Shown: in pieces, positions 1-7,603 of the stretch
Position numbering within the stretch: position 1 is the stretch's first letter
Layout of the letters: the number at the start of each line of letters is the position of its first letter
NCBI RefSeq assembly: GCF_051710625.1
Contig: NZ_JBPESN010000001.1
Span: 1-64,000 of the forward strand
DNA: 64,000 bases
Source: JBPESN01 sp051710625
GTDB lineage: Bacteria; Pseudomonadota; Gammaproteobacteria; Enterobacterales; Enterobacteriaceae
Direction of reading: 5' to 3'
Program-made: the position numbers and the translations under genes
Notes under the pieces: generated by a model
What the model was told of the DNA's origin: nothing
What the model saw: the letters and a program-made list of their open reading frames with translations, nothing else
Databases searched by the model: none

Positions 1-804
1 AACCCAATTTTGGGGGACCGTTCCGCTCGCACGCAAAAATACACCTATGAAGGCGATCTCCTCGATAATGCCAGCGCGGCGCTGCCATTATCGAGGAGAT
101 CGCCGGGCTGATGGAGACGCTGCACGCCCGCCATAGTCGGTCGGCTCGGCATCAATGCTCTGTTTGGTTTCCGCTGACGCTATGTTGCGTCGGTGGTCGC
201 CGCCTTTCGCCAGCGCTCTCCTGACGTGGATATCAGGATGACACTCTCCGATCAACCTCTGGTCGCCAGCAGCGATCGGAGCGATTTGGTTATTCATATT
301 GGCGAACTGCGCTCGTCGAATCTGATAAGCCATTATTACATCGCCCCTAACCGGCACATCCTCTGCGCCTTGCCGGCGTTTATCGCGCGTCACGGTCTGC
401 CGGCACAGCCGCAGGATCTGGCGACTCTGCCAACCATTGCTCTGCATGAAAACAACGAAGACGTCACCCTGTGGCAGCTGCGGGCGCGGCGCACTACGGT
501 AAATATTCGCATTCAGCCGATACTTATCAGCAACAATGGCGAAGTGATCCGCCAATGGGCAGTGGAGGGGCTTGGGATCATCATGCGCTCGGAGTAGGAC
601 GTGGCCGATCCTTTGGCGGGGGGAAAACTGATGCCGCTGTTGCCGGACTGGCGCCCGCCCGACGCCAACGCCGTGGCGCTTACCCATCAGGGCGCGGAGT
701 TGCCGGAGCGGACGCACGCGTTCATGCGGATGATGCAGGAACAATTTCGGCCGCAGGTGCCCTGGCGCCAACGGCTGCAGGCGACGGAGCGGCGCAGCGA
801 TTAA
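1..804 (+). pseudogene. LysR-family regulator, C-terminal effector domain remnant
   Basis: From about 193 the + strand reads as the substrate-binding half of a LysR-type transcriptional regulator, including DVDIRMTLSD, LISHYYIAPN and AVEGLGIIMRSE. An in-frame TAG at 595-597 interrupts it, probably a former TGG because homologues read a Trp there. The same frame resumes at 601 and ends at 802-804. Upstream (about 80-192) the expected residues EEIAGLMETLHAR and the following strand are only found in shifted frames, so the N-terminal side is also frameshifted. The HTH domain would lie before the window or is lost. A strong palindrome sits at 52-104. The family call is confident; the regulated target is unknown. 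Confidence 0.8.
52..104. repeat. 53-bp near-perfect palindrome inside the LysR remnant
   Basis: The 19-base arm at 52-70 (GGCGATCTCCTCGATAATG) is exactly complementary to 86-104. Between them CAGCGC (72-77) pairs with GCGCTG (79-84) around a single central base at 78; only the 71/85 pair mismatches. The right arm reads as normal LysR sequence (IIEEIA), so the left arm looks like an inverted copy of it. Confidence 0.9.
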
Positions 805-933
805 CTCGTAGATATCTGCCCGGCGAAGGGGGAAATATTTTTTCTTTATATAGTACGGTGTTTGGCTATTGGCGGGCGGTAGATGTGAGGGGAATAATTG
901 ATCTTACTTATGATTTTACATTGAACATTAATT

Positions 934-1982
934 ATGCTGCAAACACTTTTCACCGGACTCCTTTGCGGTGCGCTACTCGGCTTTGTTATGCAACGGGGAC
1001 GATTCTGTCTGACGGGCGGCTTTCGCGATATGTATCTGGCCAAAAACAATCGCCTGTTCTACACCTTGTTAATTGTTATCGCGATTCAGAGCCTCGGCGT
1101 GTATACCCTGATTGTTGCCGGTCAGTTCAGCTACGACGCCGGCACGTTCCCTTGGCTTGGCACCATCGTCAGCGGTTACGTCTTCGGCATTGGAATTGTC
1201 ATGGCCAGCGGCTGCGCGACGGGCACTTGGTACCGCGCCGGCGAAGGATTGATCGGTAGCTGGATTGCCCTGGCCGCCTACATGGTAACCAGTGCCGTTA
1301 TGCGCTCTCTGCATCTGGGGCGCATTCAACCAGCAGATGACGTCTTACAGTACCGCGCACAATGCGATAGCTGCCACGTTCGGCCTGTCTCCCTGGCCGT
1401 TTATTACACTGTTGGTGCTGCTGGCCCTCTGGCGGGCGCGTAGGGAACTGAAAAAACCTAAGTTGACGGTCGCCGCTTTACCGGCCAAAAAAACCGGCCC
1501 GGGCCCATTTGCTGTTTGAAAAACGCTGGCATCCGTTTGCCACCGCTGTTCTGATAAACCTCATCGCTACGCTCGCCTGGCTGTTGAGCATCGCCGCCGG
1601 ACGCCACTTTGGCCTTGGCATTACCGCGCCGAGCGCCAATATTGTCCAGTATCTGGTCATAGGGGATGACAAATTCATCAATTGGGGTGTGTTTTTAGTA
1701 TTAGGGATCTTTCTTGGCGCGTTTATCGCCGCCAAAGGCAGCGGCGAGTTCCGCCTGCGCGCTGCCGATGCCTCCACCTCGGTCCGCAGCTGCGCCGGCG
1801 GTTGTTTTATCGGCAACGGTCTGGTAATGACCGCCATACTGACCTGGCAGGGTCGGATCGGTTTGGCCTTTATGATTCTCGGTGTTATAGACAGCGTCAT
1901 GGTATCTGTTCGTCCGCCCGCGGCGTCAGGAAACGGTACGCGCTGCATCAATCTGATGATTACCCTAATGAGAAAAAAATAA
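934..1982 (+). pseudogene. yeeE: YeeE/YedE-type thiosulfate transporter, frameshifted
   Basis: This encoded an inner-membrane YeeE (TsuA) thiosulfate importer. The start at 934 gives LFTGLLCGALLGFVMQRGRF, followed by the conserved cysteine segment GCATGTWYRAGEG, close to E. coli YeeE throughout. Reading must change frame near 1320 and again near 1505 (ELKKPKLTV, then LFEKRWHPF). Within the last third the family's segment between RSG and GCSIGNGLV is missing about 16 residues, and the C-terminus is degenerate after 1900. It sits directly upstream of a yeeD (TusA-like) gene, as in E. coli. Several independent lesions make it non-functional. Confidence 0.9.
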
Positions 1983-2203
1983 TTAAGAAACTTGATGTCA
2001 TTAGCCAGGGCTGCCCTTTCCCGCTTATCGAATCGCAGTCCGCTATGGCGACATTGCAGGTCGGTGATGAACTGATTATTGACTTCGACTGTACACAGGC
2101 GACGGAAAGTCTGCCGCAGTGGGCGGCGGAGCAGGGACATGTCGTGACCGATTATCAGCAAGTGGGCGCAGCCCGGTGGAGCATCACGCTCAAAAAAGCT
2201 TAA
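1979..2203 (+). pseudogene. yeeD: YeeD/TusA-family sulfurtransferase, start codon apparently lost
   Basis: Reads IKKLDVISQGCPFPLIESQS followed by DELIIDFDCTQATESLPQWA, almost collinear with the 75-residue E. coli YeeD (TsuB). The persulfide-carrying Cys of the CPxP motif is present. The residues matching the normal N-terminus begin at 1979 with ATA, next codon ATT, so the usual ATG appears to be mutated; no in-frame ATG precedes it at a sensible distance. The body is otherwise intact and the stop is at 2201-2203. YeeD works with YeeE in thiosulfate uptake; the partner gene here is broken, so relaxed selection is likely. Weak initiation at ATA or ATT cannot be excluded. Confidence 0.75.
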
Positions 2204-2294
2204 GACAGCGGTGCGGACGCCGCATCAAGGGCGTCCGGAAGCGGTTTGCCGCCGCGAGGATGCCGAAGGCTGGCGGTGATGCACCAAATAGTAT

Positions 2295-2712
2295 TCACCG
2301 TTTTCCGCCAGGCCGGTAGTTAATAACCCGCCAGCCATTGTTTAGATAAAAGCGCAGCGCTCGCTGGTTAAGGATCAGACATTTTAGCGCCATTGTGCCC
2401 CGGCATAAGGGATAGCAGGCGTCCAGCAAAGCGGTGCCGACCTTTTGCCGCTGCCATTGTGGCGCTATAAACAAATTGTGTAAAAAGCGATCCTGCACCG
2501 AAAGTGAAGCAAAGCCGGCGATAGTCTGGTTGATCTCCGCCACCAGAATTTTTTCCCCCAGCGTAACCGCGTCAAAATCCTCCAACTGCCATTGGCTATC
2601 GTCCAGCCCATAACCAATTCGCTTTGCGCGAAGCCAAAAAAAGCGTGCGCAAGAAAGGACAGTCCGCTTCCTGATAGTGTCTGACGGCAATGGCGCCGCT
2701 ATTCCTGTTCAT
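2295..2712 (-). pseudogene. GNAT-family N-acetyltransferase with homopolymer frameshift
   Basis: The minus strand starts with ATG at 2712 (MNRNSGAIAVRHYQEADCPF) and runs into a T7 tract (A7 on +, 2635-2641), where the frame must shift to continue as KRIGYGLDDSQWQLEDFDAV. The core GNAT acetyl-CoA-binding motif is visible (FIAPQWQRQKVGTALLDACY), followed by LNQRALRFYLNNGW near the C-terminus. One indel in the T tract is the only obvious lesion. The substrate cannot be told from sequence. Confidence 0.75.
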
Positions 2713-2979
2713 TGCGTGTCCTGCTTGCCGGATGACCAAAGAGGTATTGGGGATATAATTATATTATTTAATGTTTAGGCTAATTATGGTGGCCGAGTCA
2801 AAGGGTATTACGTGTCGCGATACTGTGATGGATAATTATAAACAACTCTATTAGTGGTTGCTTCCATTGTGGGCTTTTTATACCATTCAATAATCATAAA
2901 GTAAAATAACTGCAGCACCAAATTTCCATCCCTGGTGCGATTATTTCGTTCATTCAAATAAATATAACAGGTAGAGACA

Positions 2980-3702
2980 ATGGGTGACCCAAGCGATAAG
3001 GATTATATGCTATTTATCAACCAGATGAAGAAAAATATTAAACTTTATCTTTCACATATATTTAACGATTTTAATGTTTTTACTTTTGCCTACTCCATAA
3101 TGAATAAGGATGATGGACACCCTGTCTTTATGATATCTGATCACCCGACGGGTTGGCTAACCCAATATCGTAATTATGGTTATCAAAAAATTGACCCGGT
3201 AATAATAATCGCCTGCCGTAAGTTTACGCCTTTTAGCCAGCAAAATAATCCCAATATGCCAGATCAAAACTTTTATAAGATGTCGAGTGATTACGCACTT
3301 GACAATGGTTATACCTTCACGCTACATGATCCCGATAAAAACCTAGCCACGCTAACGATAAGCCAGGTGAAGCAAAATGCTGTATTTTATGATATAATAG
3401 AAAAAGAGAAAAATAATTTTCAGATGTTGCTCATTACCACCCATGAAAAGGTTATACGCTTTTTCGACGCGCGTAAGGAGCAAGGAGGTGGGCCAGAAGA
3501 GGAACCTTGCCGGCTTTCGCCGCGGGAAAAAGAGGTGCTGTTCTGGGCAATCGTAGGTAAAACCTATAATGAAATCTCGACTATCCTGTCAATTCGCGAA
3601 GGAACAGTTAAATTCCATATTCGCAATATTATCAGTAAACTTGGTGTGGCTAACGCGAAACATGCTATCACCTGGCCAATGGAACTTAAATTGTTAAGCT
3701 AG
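2980..3702 (+). CDS. LuxR-family quorum-sensing transcriptional regulator
   Basis: An intact 240-residue protein: N-terminal autoinducer-binding domain (about residues 20-165) and C-terminal GerE-type HTH (about 175-235; LSPREKEVLFWAIVGKTYNE then EGTVKFHIRNIISKLGV). Of the residues that usually line the acyl-homoserine-lactone pocket, the WLTQY Trp and Tyr and the Asp-Pro in KIDPVI are present. The second Trp usually found after TPFS appears to be Gln, so ligand binding may be altered. It resembles the EsaR/YpeR/SogR group. No luxI-type synthase is recognisable on either side, although such regulators are often convergent with one. It is one of few undamaged regulators in the window. AGG before the ATG is a modest ribosome-binding site. 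Confidence 0.88.
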   Translation: MGDPSDKDYMLFINQMKKNIKLYLSHIFNDFNVFTFAYSIMNKDDGHPVFMISDHPTGWLTQYRNYGYQKIDPVIIIACRKFTPFSQQNNPNMPDQNFYKMSSDYALDNGYTFTLHDPDKNLATLTISQVKQNAVFYDIIEKEKNNFQMLLITTHEKVIRFFDARKEQGGGPEEEPCRLSPREKEVLFWAIVGKTYNEISTILSIREGTVKFHIRNIISKLGVANAKHAITWPMELKLLS

Positions 3703-4057
3703 CCGGCGAGAAATTTCCATCTTGATCCATCGGCGCCGGCGGTGTCCTGTTAATTAATCCATTGTATTTATTTAACCTGTGAAAAACACGTTGCTGAGAA
3801 GGATGCCTATTCCATTCCTTTAGTTCCCACAACAGTGATGTACTTTGCTCCCAGACCGGCCTGGCGTCTATGACGGCACGGACAAATAATCTGAGTATTA
3901 GGGTAGCAGAAAAACGTTCAGATTGAATAAACACGCCGTGAGACCTTGACCCACGCCGCGCAGGCGGTGTGCCGAGCCGGCAGCACGCGTGACGAGGGCC
4001 GGGCACGCCGCCGTTTCGTTGTTTAACATTTTTGCCGGACGTACAAGGGTAAATCGA
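3703..4057. other. Non-coding stretch, no gene recognised
   Basis: Between the luxR-type gene and the thi promoter I find no coding sequence I can name on either strand. I looked specifically for a convergent luxI-type synthase (Arg/Phe/Trp N-terminal motif, SRFFVD-like core) and did not see one. Confidence 0.5.
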
Positions 4058-4087
4058 TTGTATTTTGCTTGGGCATTACGCTATCAT
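4058..4087 (+). promoter_or_regulatory. Probable sigma-70 promoter of the thiMD operon
   Basis: TTGTAT (4058-4063) and TATCAT (4082-4087) are separated by 18 bp, placing a start site near 4094, about 60 bp before the TPP aptamer. Inferred from hexamer match and position only. Confidence 0.55.
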
Positions 4088-4089
4088 GT

Positions 4090-4111
4090 CTGCAGGTCTG
4101 CAGACCTGCAG
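4090..4111. promoter_or_regulatory. 22-bp perfect palindrome at the thi transcription start
   Basis: Positions 4090-4111 are a perfect inverted repeat, CTGCAGGTCTG and its complement, centred between 4100 and 4101. It overlaps the predicted start site, so it is either a protein-binding operator or a hairpin at the 5' end of the leader RNA. There is no T-run, so it is not a terminator. Confidence 0.6.
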
Positions 4112-4154
4112 GAATAAACAGACATCAAGCAATAAAACCACATATTTATCAATG

Positions 4155-4234
4155 ACTCGGGCTGCCATGACCGCCAGGTGAAGGCTGAGAAATACCCGTA
4201 TTACCTGAACTGGATCATGCCAGCGTAGGGAGGT
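4155..4234 (+). promoter_or_regulatory. TPP riboswitch (THI element)
   Basis: The aptamer hallmarks are present in order: CTCGGGCTGCC, then GGCTGAGAAATACCCGT, then ACCTGAACTGGATCATGCC followed by AGCGTAGGGAGGTCA. These correspond to the conserved P2-J3/2 (CUGAGA) and P4-P5 core of thiamine-pyrophosphate riboswitches. It lies 60 bp before thiM, as expected for TPP-repressed expression of thiM-thiD. The expression platform probably occludes the thiM ribosome-binding site. Confidence 0.95.
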
Positions 4235-4293
4235 CACGGTATCCATTCACCCGCGGAACCGCCTTCTTGATCGCCGGTGGGAGAATGAGAGCC

Positions 4294-5082
4294 ATGCAAC
4301 CCTCCGAACTGCCGGGCGCAATTGCCGCCCATACCTTACAACAGCTGCGCCAGCAGGCGCCGCTGGTCCACTGTCTCACCAACGACGTAGTGCAAACCCT
4401 CACCGCTAACACGCTGCTGGCCTTGGGCGCCTCCCCTGCGATGGTCGTGGAGCCGGAAGAGGCCGCGCAGTTCAGCGCCATCGCCGATGCCCTATTGATT
4501 AATATTGGTACGCTGTGCCAGCAGCGGGCGGCCGCCATGCTGGCGGCAATCGCGGCCGCTGGCGCGGTAGGCACCCCCTGGGTGCTGGATCCCGTCGGCG
4601 TCGGCGCGCTGCATTACCGTACTGATTTCGCCCGGCATCTGCTGACCCTGCAGCCTGCGGCGGTGCGCGGCAACGCCTCGGAAATCCTGGCGCTGGCCGG
4701 TATTGCTCCGGCCGGTCGCGGCGTTAATAGCGGCGATGATTCCGTGCAGGCGCTGCCCGCCGCTTGGGCCTTGGCTAAAGCGTGCGGCGCAATAGTGGGG
4801 GTGACCGGCGCGGTGGATCTGATTACCGACGGCAACCGTACCTGGCAGGTAGACGATGGTCATCCGATAATGACGCGTGTGACCGGTACCGGTTGCGCCC
4901 TGTCGGCGGTGGTGGCGGCCTGCTGCACCTTGCCCGGCGAGCGGCTGGATAACGTTGCTGGCGCCTGCCGGCTGATGGCCCGCGCCGGGCGTCTTACCGC
5001 CGCATGGGCCGCGGGGCCAGGCAGCTTTTCCAGCGGAATGCTGGATGAACTGTATCGTCTGTGTGCGGAGGATGTGCAATGA
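4294..5082 (+). CDS. thiM: Hydroxyethylthiazole kinase
   Basis: ThiM phosphorylates 4-methyl-5-(2-hydroxyethyl)thiazole with ATP in thiamine salvage; it is cytosolic. The protein of 262 residues is intact and collinear with E. coli ThiM: PLVHCLTNDVVQTLTANTLL at the N-terminus, then TPWVLDPVGVGALHYR, and the C-terminal MTRVTGTGCALSAVVAACC loop carrying the catalytic Cys. The ATG at 4294 is chosen because it has GGAG ten bases upstream and matches the family N-terminus. A TTG at 4267 and an ATG at 4285 are in frame but their spacing is poor. The stop overlaps the thiD start (ATGA), so the two are translationally coupled and share TPP riboswitch control. Confidence 0.96.
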   Translation: MQPSELPGAIAAHTLQQLRQQAPLVHCLTNDVVQTLTANTLLALGASPAMVVEPEEAAQFSAIADALLINIGTLCQQRAAAMLAAIAAAGAVGTPWVLDPVGVGALHYRTDFARHLLTLQPAAVRGNASEILALAGIAPAGRGVNSGDDSVQALPAAWALAKACGAIVGVTGAVDLITDGNRTWQVDDGHPIMTRVTGTGCALSAVVAACCTLPGERLDNVAGACRLMARAGRLTAAWAAGPGSFSSGMLDELYRLCAEDVQ

Positions 5083-5882
5083 GCCGGATTTATCATGCGT
5101 TATCCATCGCCGGCACCGATCCCAGCGGCGGGGCGGGTATTCAGGCGGATTTAAAAACCTTTTCGGCGCTCGGCGCCTATGGCACCACGGTGGTGACCTC
5201 GCTGGTGGCGCAGAACACCCGCGGCGTACAGTCGGTGTATCCTATCGACGCCGATTTCGTCGCGGCGCAAATGGAGTCAGTGCTTAGCGACGTGCGTATT
5301 GATAGCGCTAAAATCGGTATGCTCGGCCAGGCAGCGGTCATCCGCACGGTGGCAGCCAAGCTCAGGGAGCACGCTATACCCTGGCTGGTGCTCGATACGG
5401 TCATGGTCGCCAAGAGCGGCGATGCGCTATTGGATGAGGATGCGGTGACCAGTCTGCAGGATCTCCTGTTGCCCCTGGCGTCAATTATCACGCCCAACCT
5501 GCCGGAGGCGGCGGTTCTGCTCGGCTGCGCGCCCGCGGTCAATGAGCATCAGATGCGTCAGCAAGGTCGCGCACTGCTGGCGCTAGGCTGTCAGGCGGTG
5601 GTCATGAAAGGTGGCCATTTGGCCGGCGACGCGAGTCCGGACTGGTTTATCAGCCCCGACAATGAGTTGCGGTTTGAAGGCGCGCGGGTGGCGACCCGGC
5701 ACATCCACGGAACCGGTTGCACACTGTCTGCCGCCTTAGTCGCGCTACGTCCGCGCCATGATGACTGGCCGCAAACGCTGCGCGCGGCCAAAGCCTGGCT
5801 GCAGCAGGCGCTGATGCATGCCGATGATCTAAGCGTGGGGCAAGGTATCGGGCCGGTCCATCATTTCCATGAGTGGTGGTGA
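5079..5882 (+). CDS. thiD: Hydroxymethylpyrimidine/phosphomethylpyrimidine kinase
   Basis: ThiD phosphorylates HMP and then HMP-phosphate to the pyrophosphate, providing the pyrimidine half of thiamine. The 267-residue protein is intact: ALSIAGTDPSGGAGIQADLK near the N-terminus (substrate-binding strand of the ribokinase fold), KIGMLG, and the C-terminal HGTGCTLSAALVA anion hole with catalytic Cys. E. coli ThiD is 266 residues. The ATG overlaps the thiM stop by four bases. ThiM and ThiD without thiC or thiG nearby imply that at least salvage of thiazole and HMP is retained at this locus; whether de novo genes exist elsewhere is not visible. Confidence 0.96.
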   Translation: MSRIYHALSIAGTDPSGGAGIQADLKTFSALGAYGTTVVTSLVAQNTRGVQSVYPIDADFVAAQMESVLSDVRIDSAKIGMLGQAAVIRTVAAKLREHAIPWLVLDTVMVAKSGDALLDEDAVTSLQDLLLPLASIITPNLPEAAVLLGCAPAVNEHQMRQQGRALLALGCQAVVMKGGHLAGDASPDWFISPDNELRFEGARVATRHIHGTGCTLSAALVALRPRHDDWPQTLRAAKAWLQQALMHADDLSVGQGIGPVHHFHEWW

Positions 5883-5926
5883 CACGCCCTCAAGAATGCC
5901 GATGGCATAGGTCAGCAGACCGTACG

Positions 5927-6370
5927 CTAACTGGAGATGCCGCGCATCGAAAGCGTTGAGCACGAAACTGGTCTCGGCGCGCTGCGGCCGGACGAGACGC
6001 TCCGCGCGGCGGTGCTGGCGGTCAGGGTGTAAATGTAACCCGGCTGGATCTGGTTTTGCGCATCACACCAGAGCAACTGCAGCACCAGGCCGACGCCCCG
6101 GCGACGGCTGATAAAAACATTGCCCGCCCAGAACCTGGTGAATTCCCCGTCCTGCTGCAATCGTTTGTCGTCGAAGCGGGGGGAGGCGACCCAGTGGGCG
6201 ACGAGGGCGCCGGCGCTGATGTTGCCCGCCAGCGTCCAGCACAGTGGCGTGTCGTTTTCCATCTGGTAACACGCCATGCCGACATAATCATTCACCGCCT
6301 GCCATTCCAGCTCCAGCCGTTGTTTTAGCGTCTTATCGGTGAGATGGGGAAATTGCACCAGCGGGCTTTG
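5927..6370 (-). pseudogene. Hypothetical protein cut by prophage 1
   Basis: The minus strand reads QSPLVQFPHLTDKTLKQRLE directly out of the left end of prophage 1, then PLCWTLAGNISAGALVAHWV and QLLWCDAQNQIQPGYIYTLT. I do not recognise the family. Because the frame stays open up to the phage boundary at 6370/6371, the N-terminus was probably removed by the insertion. Near 6030 the frame changes; an alternative frame continues plausibly as ETSFVLNAFDARHLQLAYGL toward the convergent thiD end, so there is a frameshift as well. The GTG at 6358 could only give a truncated product. Confidence 0.55.
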
Positions 6371-6480
6371 TGTGGGGTGGCAATCATTTCTGGACTCTTA
6401 AGTTAAACGATGGGTTAGCCGGAAGCCCTTTAATGGCGCGGCTTACAGATATTTTACAGATTCTGGACTCGAATGACTGT
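6371..6480 (+). promoter_or_regulatory. Left end of prophage 1 with transposase-binding repeats
   Basis: The terminus TGTGGGGTGG begins at 6371. TTCTGGACT occurs at 6388-6396 (starting 18 bp from the end) and at 6461-6469. In prophage 2 a third, variant copy lies 52 bp further on; in prophage 1 the second and third copies are merged, so 52 bp were lost between them. By analogy with MuA attL sites these are probably transposase-binding sites. Confidence 0.75.
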
Positions 6481-6608
6481 GGTTTGAGCAGATTTAAAGG
6501 TAGTTTAAACGCCTTTTGGGCATCCATTAGATATATGTAAATTAGGTTAAACAATATTAGTAAATCATAAAAATAATAAAATGAGATAGGTAATGGCCTA
6601 GTCTTTAT

Positions 6609-6898
6609 TTAGACCGCTCCACTTTTCTTACAGTTTAAGCTTGCCACATCTTCTACTGCACACTCTTCAGATACCGCCCCCTTTTTAGCTTCGTGTAGGG
6701 TTATCAGACGTTCTTTTCCTTCTTTATGGAAGTTGGAGTAACAAACTATCTAAGTCATCTTTACGTCCTGATAACGCCAATACACCCTTTGCCCCTTCTT
6801 GCAAAAGCAGGCTTATTAATGCCTATAAATCTTTTTTATTCAGCGACTTATAAATCATATGCCAAGTGGCTTCTAAAGGATCCTCCATTAGGCTTTCC
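6609..6898 (-). pseudogene. Small early phage protein, damaged copy
   Basis: This is the counterpart of the intact 92-residue gene at 38787-39065 in prophage 2. It starts with MEDPLEATWHMIYKSLNKKD and then hits an amber codon where prophage 2 has Lys. A second lesion near 6730 (an inserted base in the equivalent of LLFQLQKEGKERL) shifts the frame. It lies immediately downstream of the repressor gene on the same strand and was presumably co-transcribed with it. No function is known. Confidence 0.7.
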
Positions 6899-6909
6899 TC
6901 GTTAATCGA

Positions 6910-7188
6910 CTAAATCTCGCTAGTTGAGGCCACTTCGTTTTGAGTGCATGATGAACCAAATGCAAGCCAGTCCAGGCTGACGTGTTCCTTATATGCAATG
7001 CCTTGCACCACTGTAAAAGATAGTTCTGTACCTCTAGTTAAATAGTTGTACAATGTTGAGAAGGATAACCCCCATTCATTTGCAGCAGCTCTAGCACTTC
7101 TATTGCCTATAAGTTGTTTAAGGCGTGCGACAAAATTTTCTTTTCCATCCATATCAAAAGCAAAATTACTTGTTTTCCTCTTCCTCAT
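6910..7188 (-). CDS. Mu-like prophage repressor, HTH protein (copy 1)
   Basis: A 92-residue protein with an N-terminal helix-turn-helix (NRSARAAANEWGLSFSTLYN) followed by VSLDWLAFGSS, a C-terminal motif common in lambdoid and Mu-like repressors. It is transcribed away from ner and the transposase, the position of the Mu c repressor. It is about 90 percent identical to the copy at 39087-39365 in prophage 2. Both copies are intact although most neighbouring phage genes are not. It would bind operators in the 7189-7382 intergenic region to block transposition genes; the short length means only the DNA-binding part of a classical repressor may be present. Confidence 0.8.
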   Translation of the reverse strand: MRKRKTSNFAFDMDGKENFVARLKQLIGNRSARAAANEWGLSFSTLYNYLTRGTELSFTVVQGIAYKEHVSLDWLAFGSSCTQNEVASTSEI

Positions 7189-7382
7189 TTTATTTTCTCT
7201 ATAACTTATTGATTATAGTTAATAAAATACAAAAATATCTCTCATATGGGGCGATCAGAAAAGAAAATTCATTATTTGCTTTACTTCTCTTAAATTTGAG
7301 ATGTCATTGCTGTATGGGTAAGCCCCATGACTTACCCACATGGTTAACCTTTTAGGGTAATCGAATATTAGATAGAAATGAA
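7189..7382. promoter_or_regulatory. Divergent early control region of prophage 1
   Basis: The AT-rich gap between repressor and ner contains two inverted repeats: CTATAA-N8-TTATAG near 7199-7218, and GGGTAAG (7316-7322) with CTTACCC (7331-7337) around an 8-base spacer. The second is conserved in prophage 2 (39487-39508). These are candidate repressor and Ner operators. Confidence 0.55.
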
Positions 7383-7601
7383 GTGAATCATCGTGACTGG
7401 CACTGGATTGATATCCTGGCCTTCCTGCACAAGAAGGGGATCACCATGCAAGATCTCTCCCGCGGCTCGGGGCTGGCATCCAGCACGTTAAAAAACGCGC
7501 TGTATCGTCCCTATCCCAAAGGTGAACGCATTATCGCTAATGCACTCAATGTGGATCCGGCCAGCATTTGGCCGAGTCGTTATATGAGTAAGGTGTCGTA
7601 A
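7383..7601 (+). CDS. Ner-like HTH regulator (copy 1), original start lost
   Basis: Reads NHRDWHWIDILAFLHKKGIT then MQDLSRGSGLASSTLKNALY and PASIWPSRY, the Ner/Nlp family of winged HTH proteins that down-regulate early transcription in Mu-like phages. In prophage 2 the gene starts with ATG at 39536; here the aligned codon is ATA, so translation would need the GTG at 7383. The rest is intact and nearly identical to prophage 2. It sits just upstream of the transposase gene with two bases between them. Confidence 0.75.
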   Translation: MNHRDWHWIDILAFLHKKGITMQDLSRGSGLASSTLKNALYRPYPKGERIIANALNVDPASIWPSRYMSKVS

Positions 7602-7603
7602 TT

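Noticed and set aside
3703..4057. A luxI-type synthase convergent with the luxR gene
   Set aside because: Searched on both strands for conserved LuxI residues and found only unrelated frames with stops.
7189..7382. Host sigma-70 early promoter assigned by hexamers
   Set aside because: The region is too AT-rich; many hexamers match weakly and none stands out, so only inverted repeats are reported.
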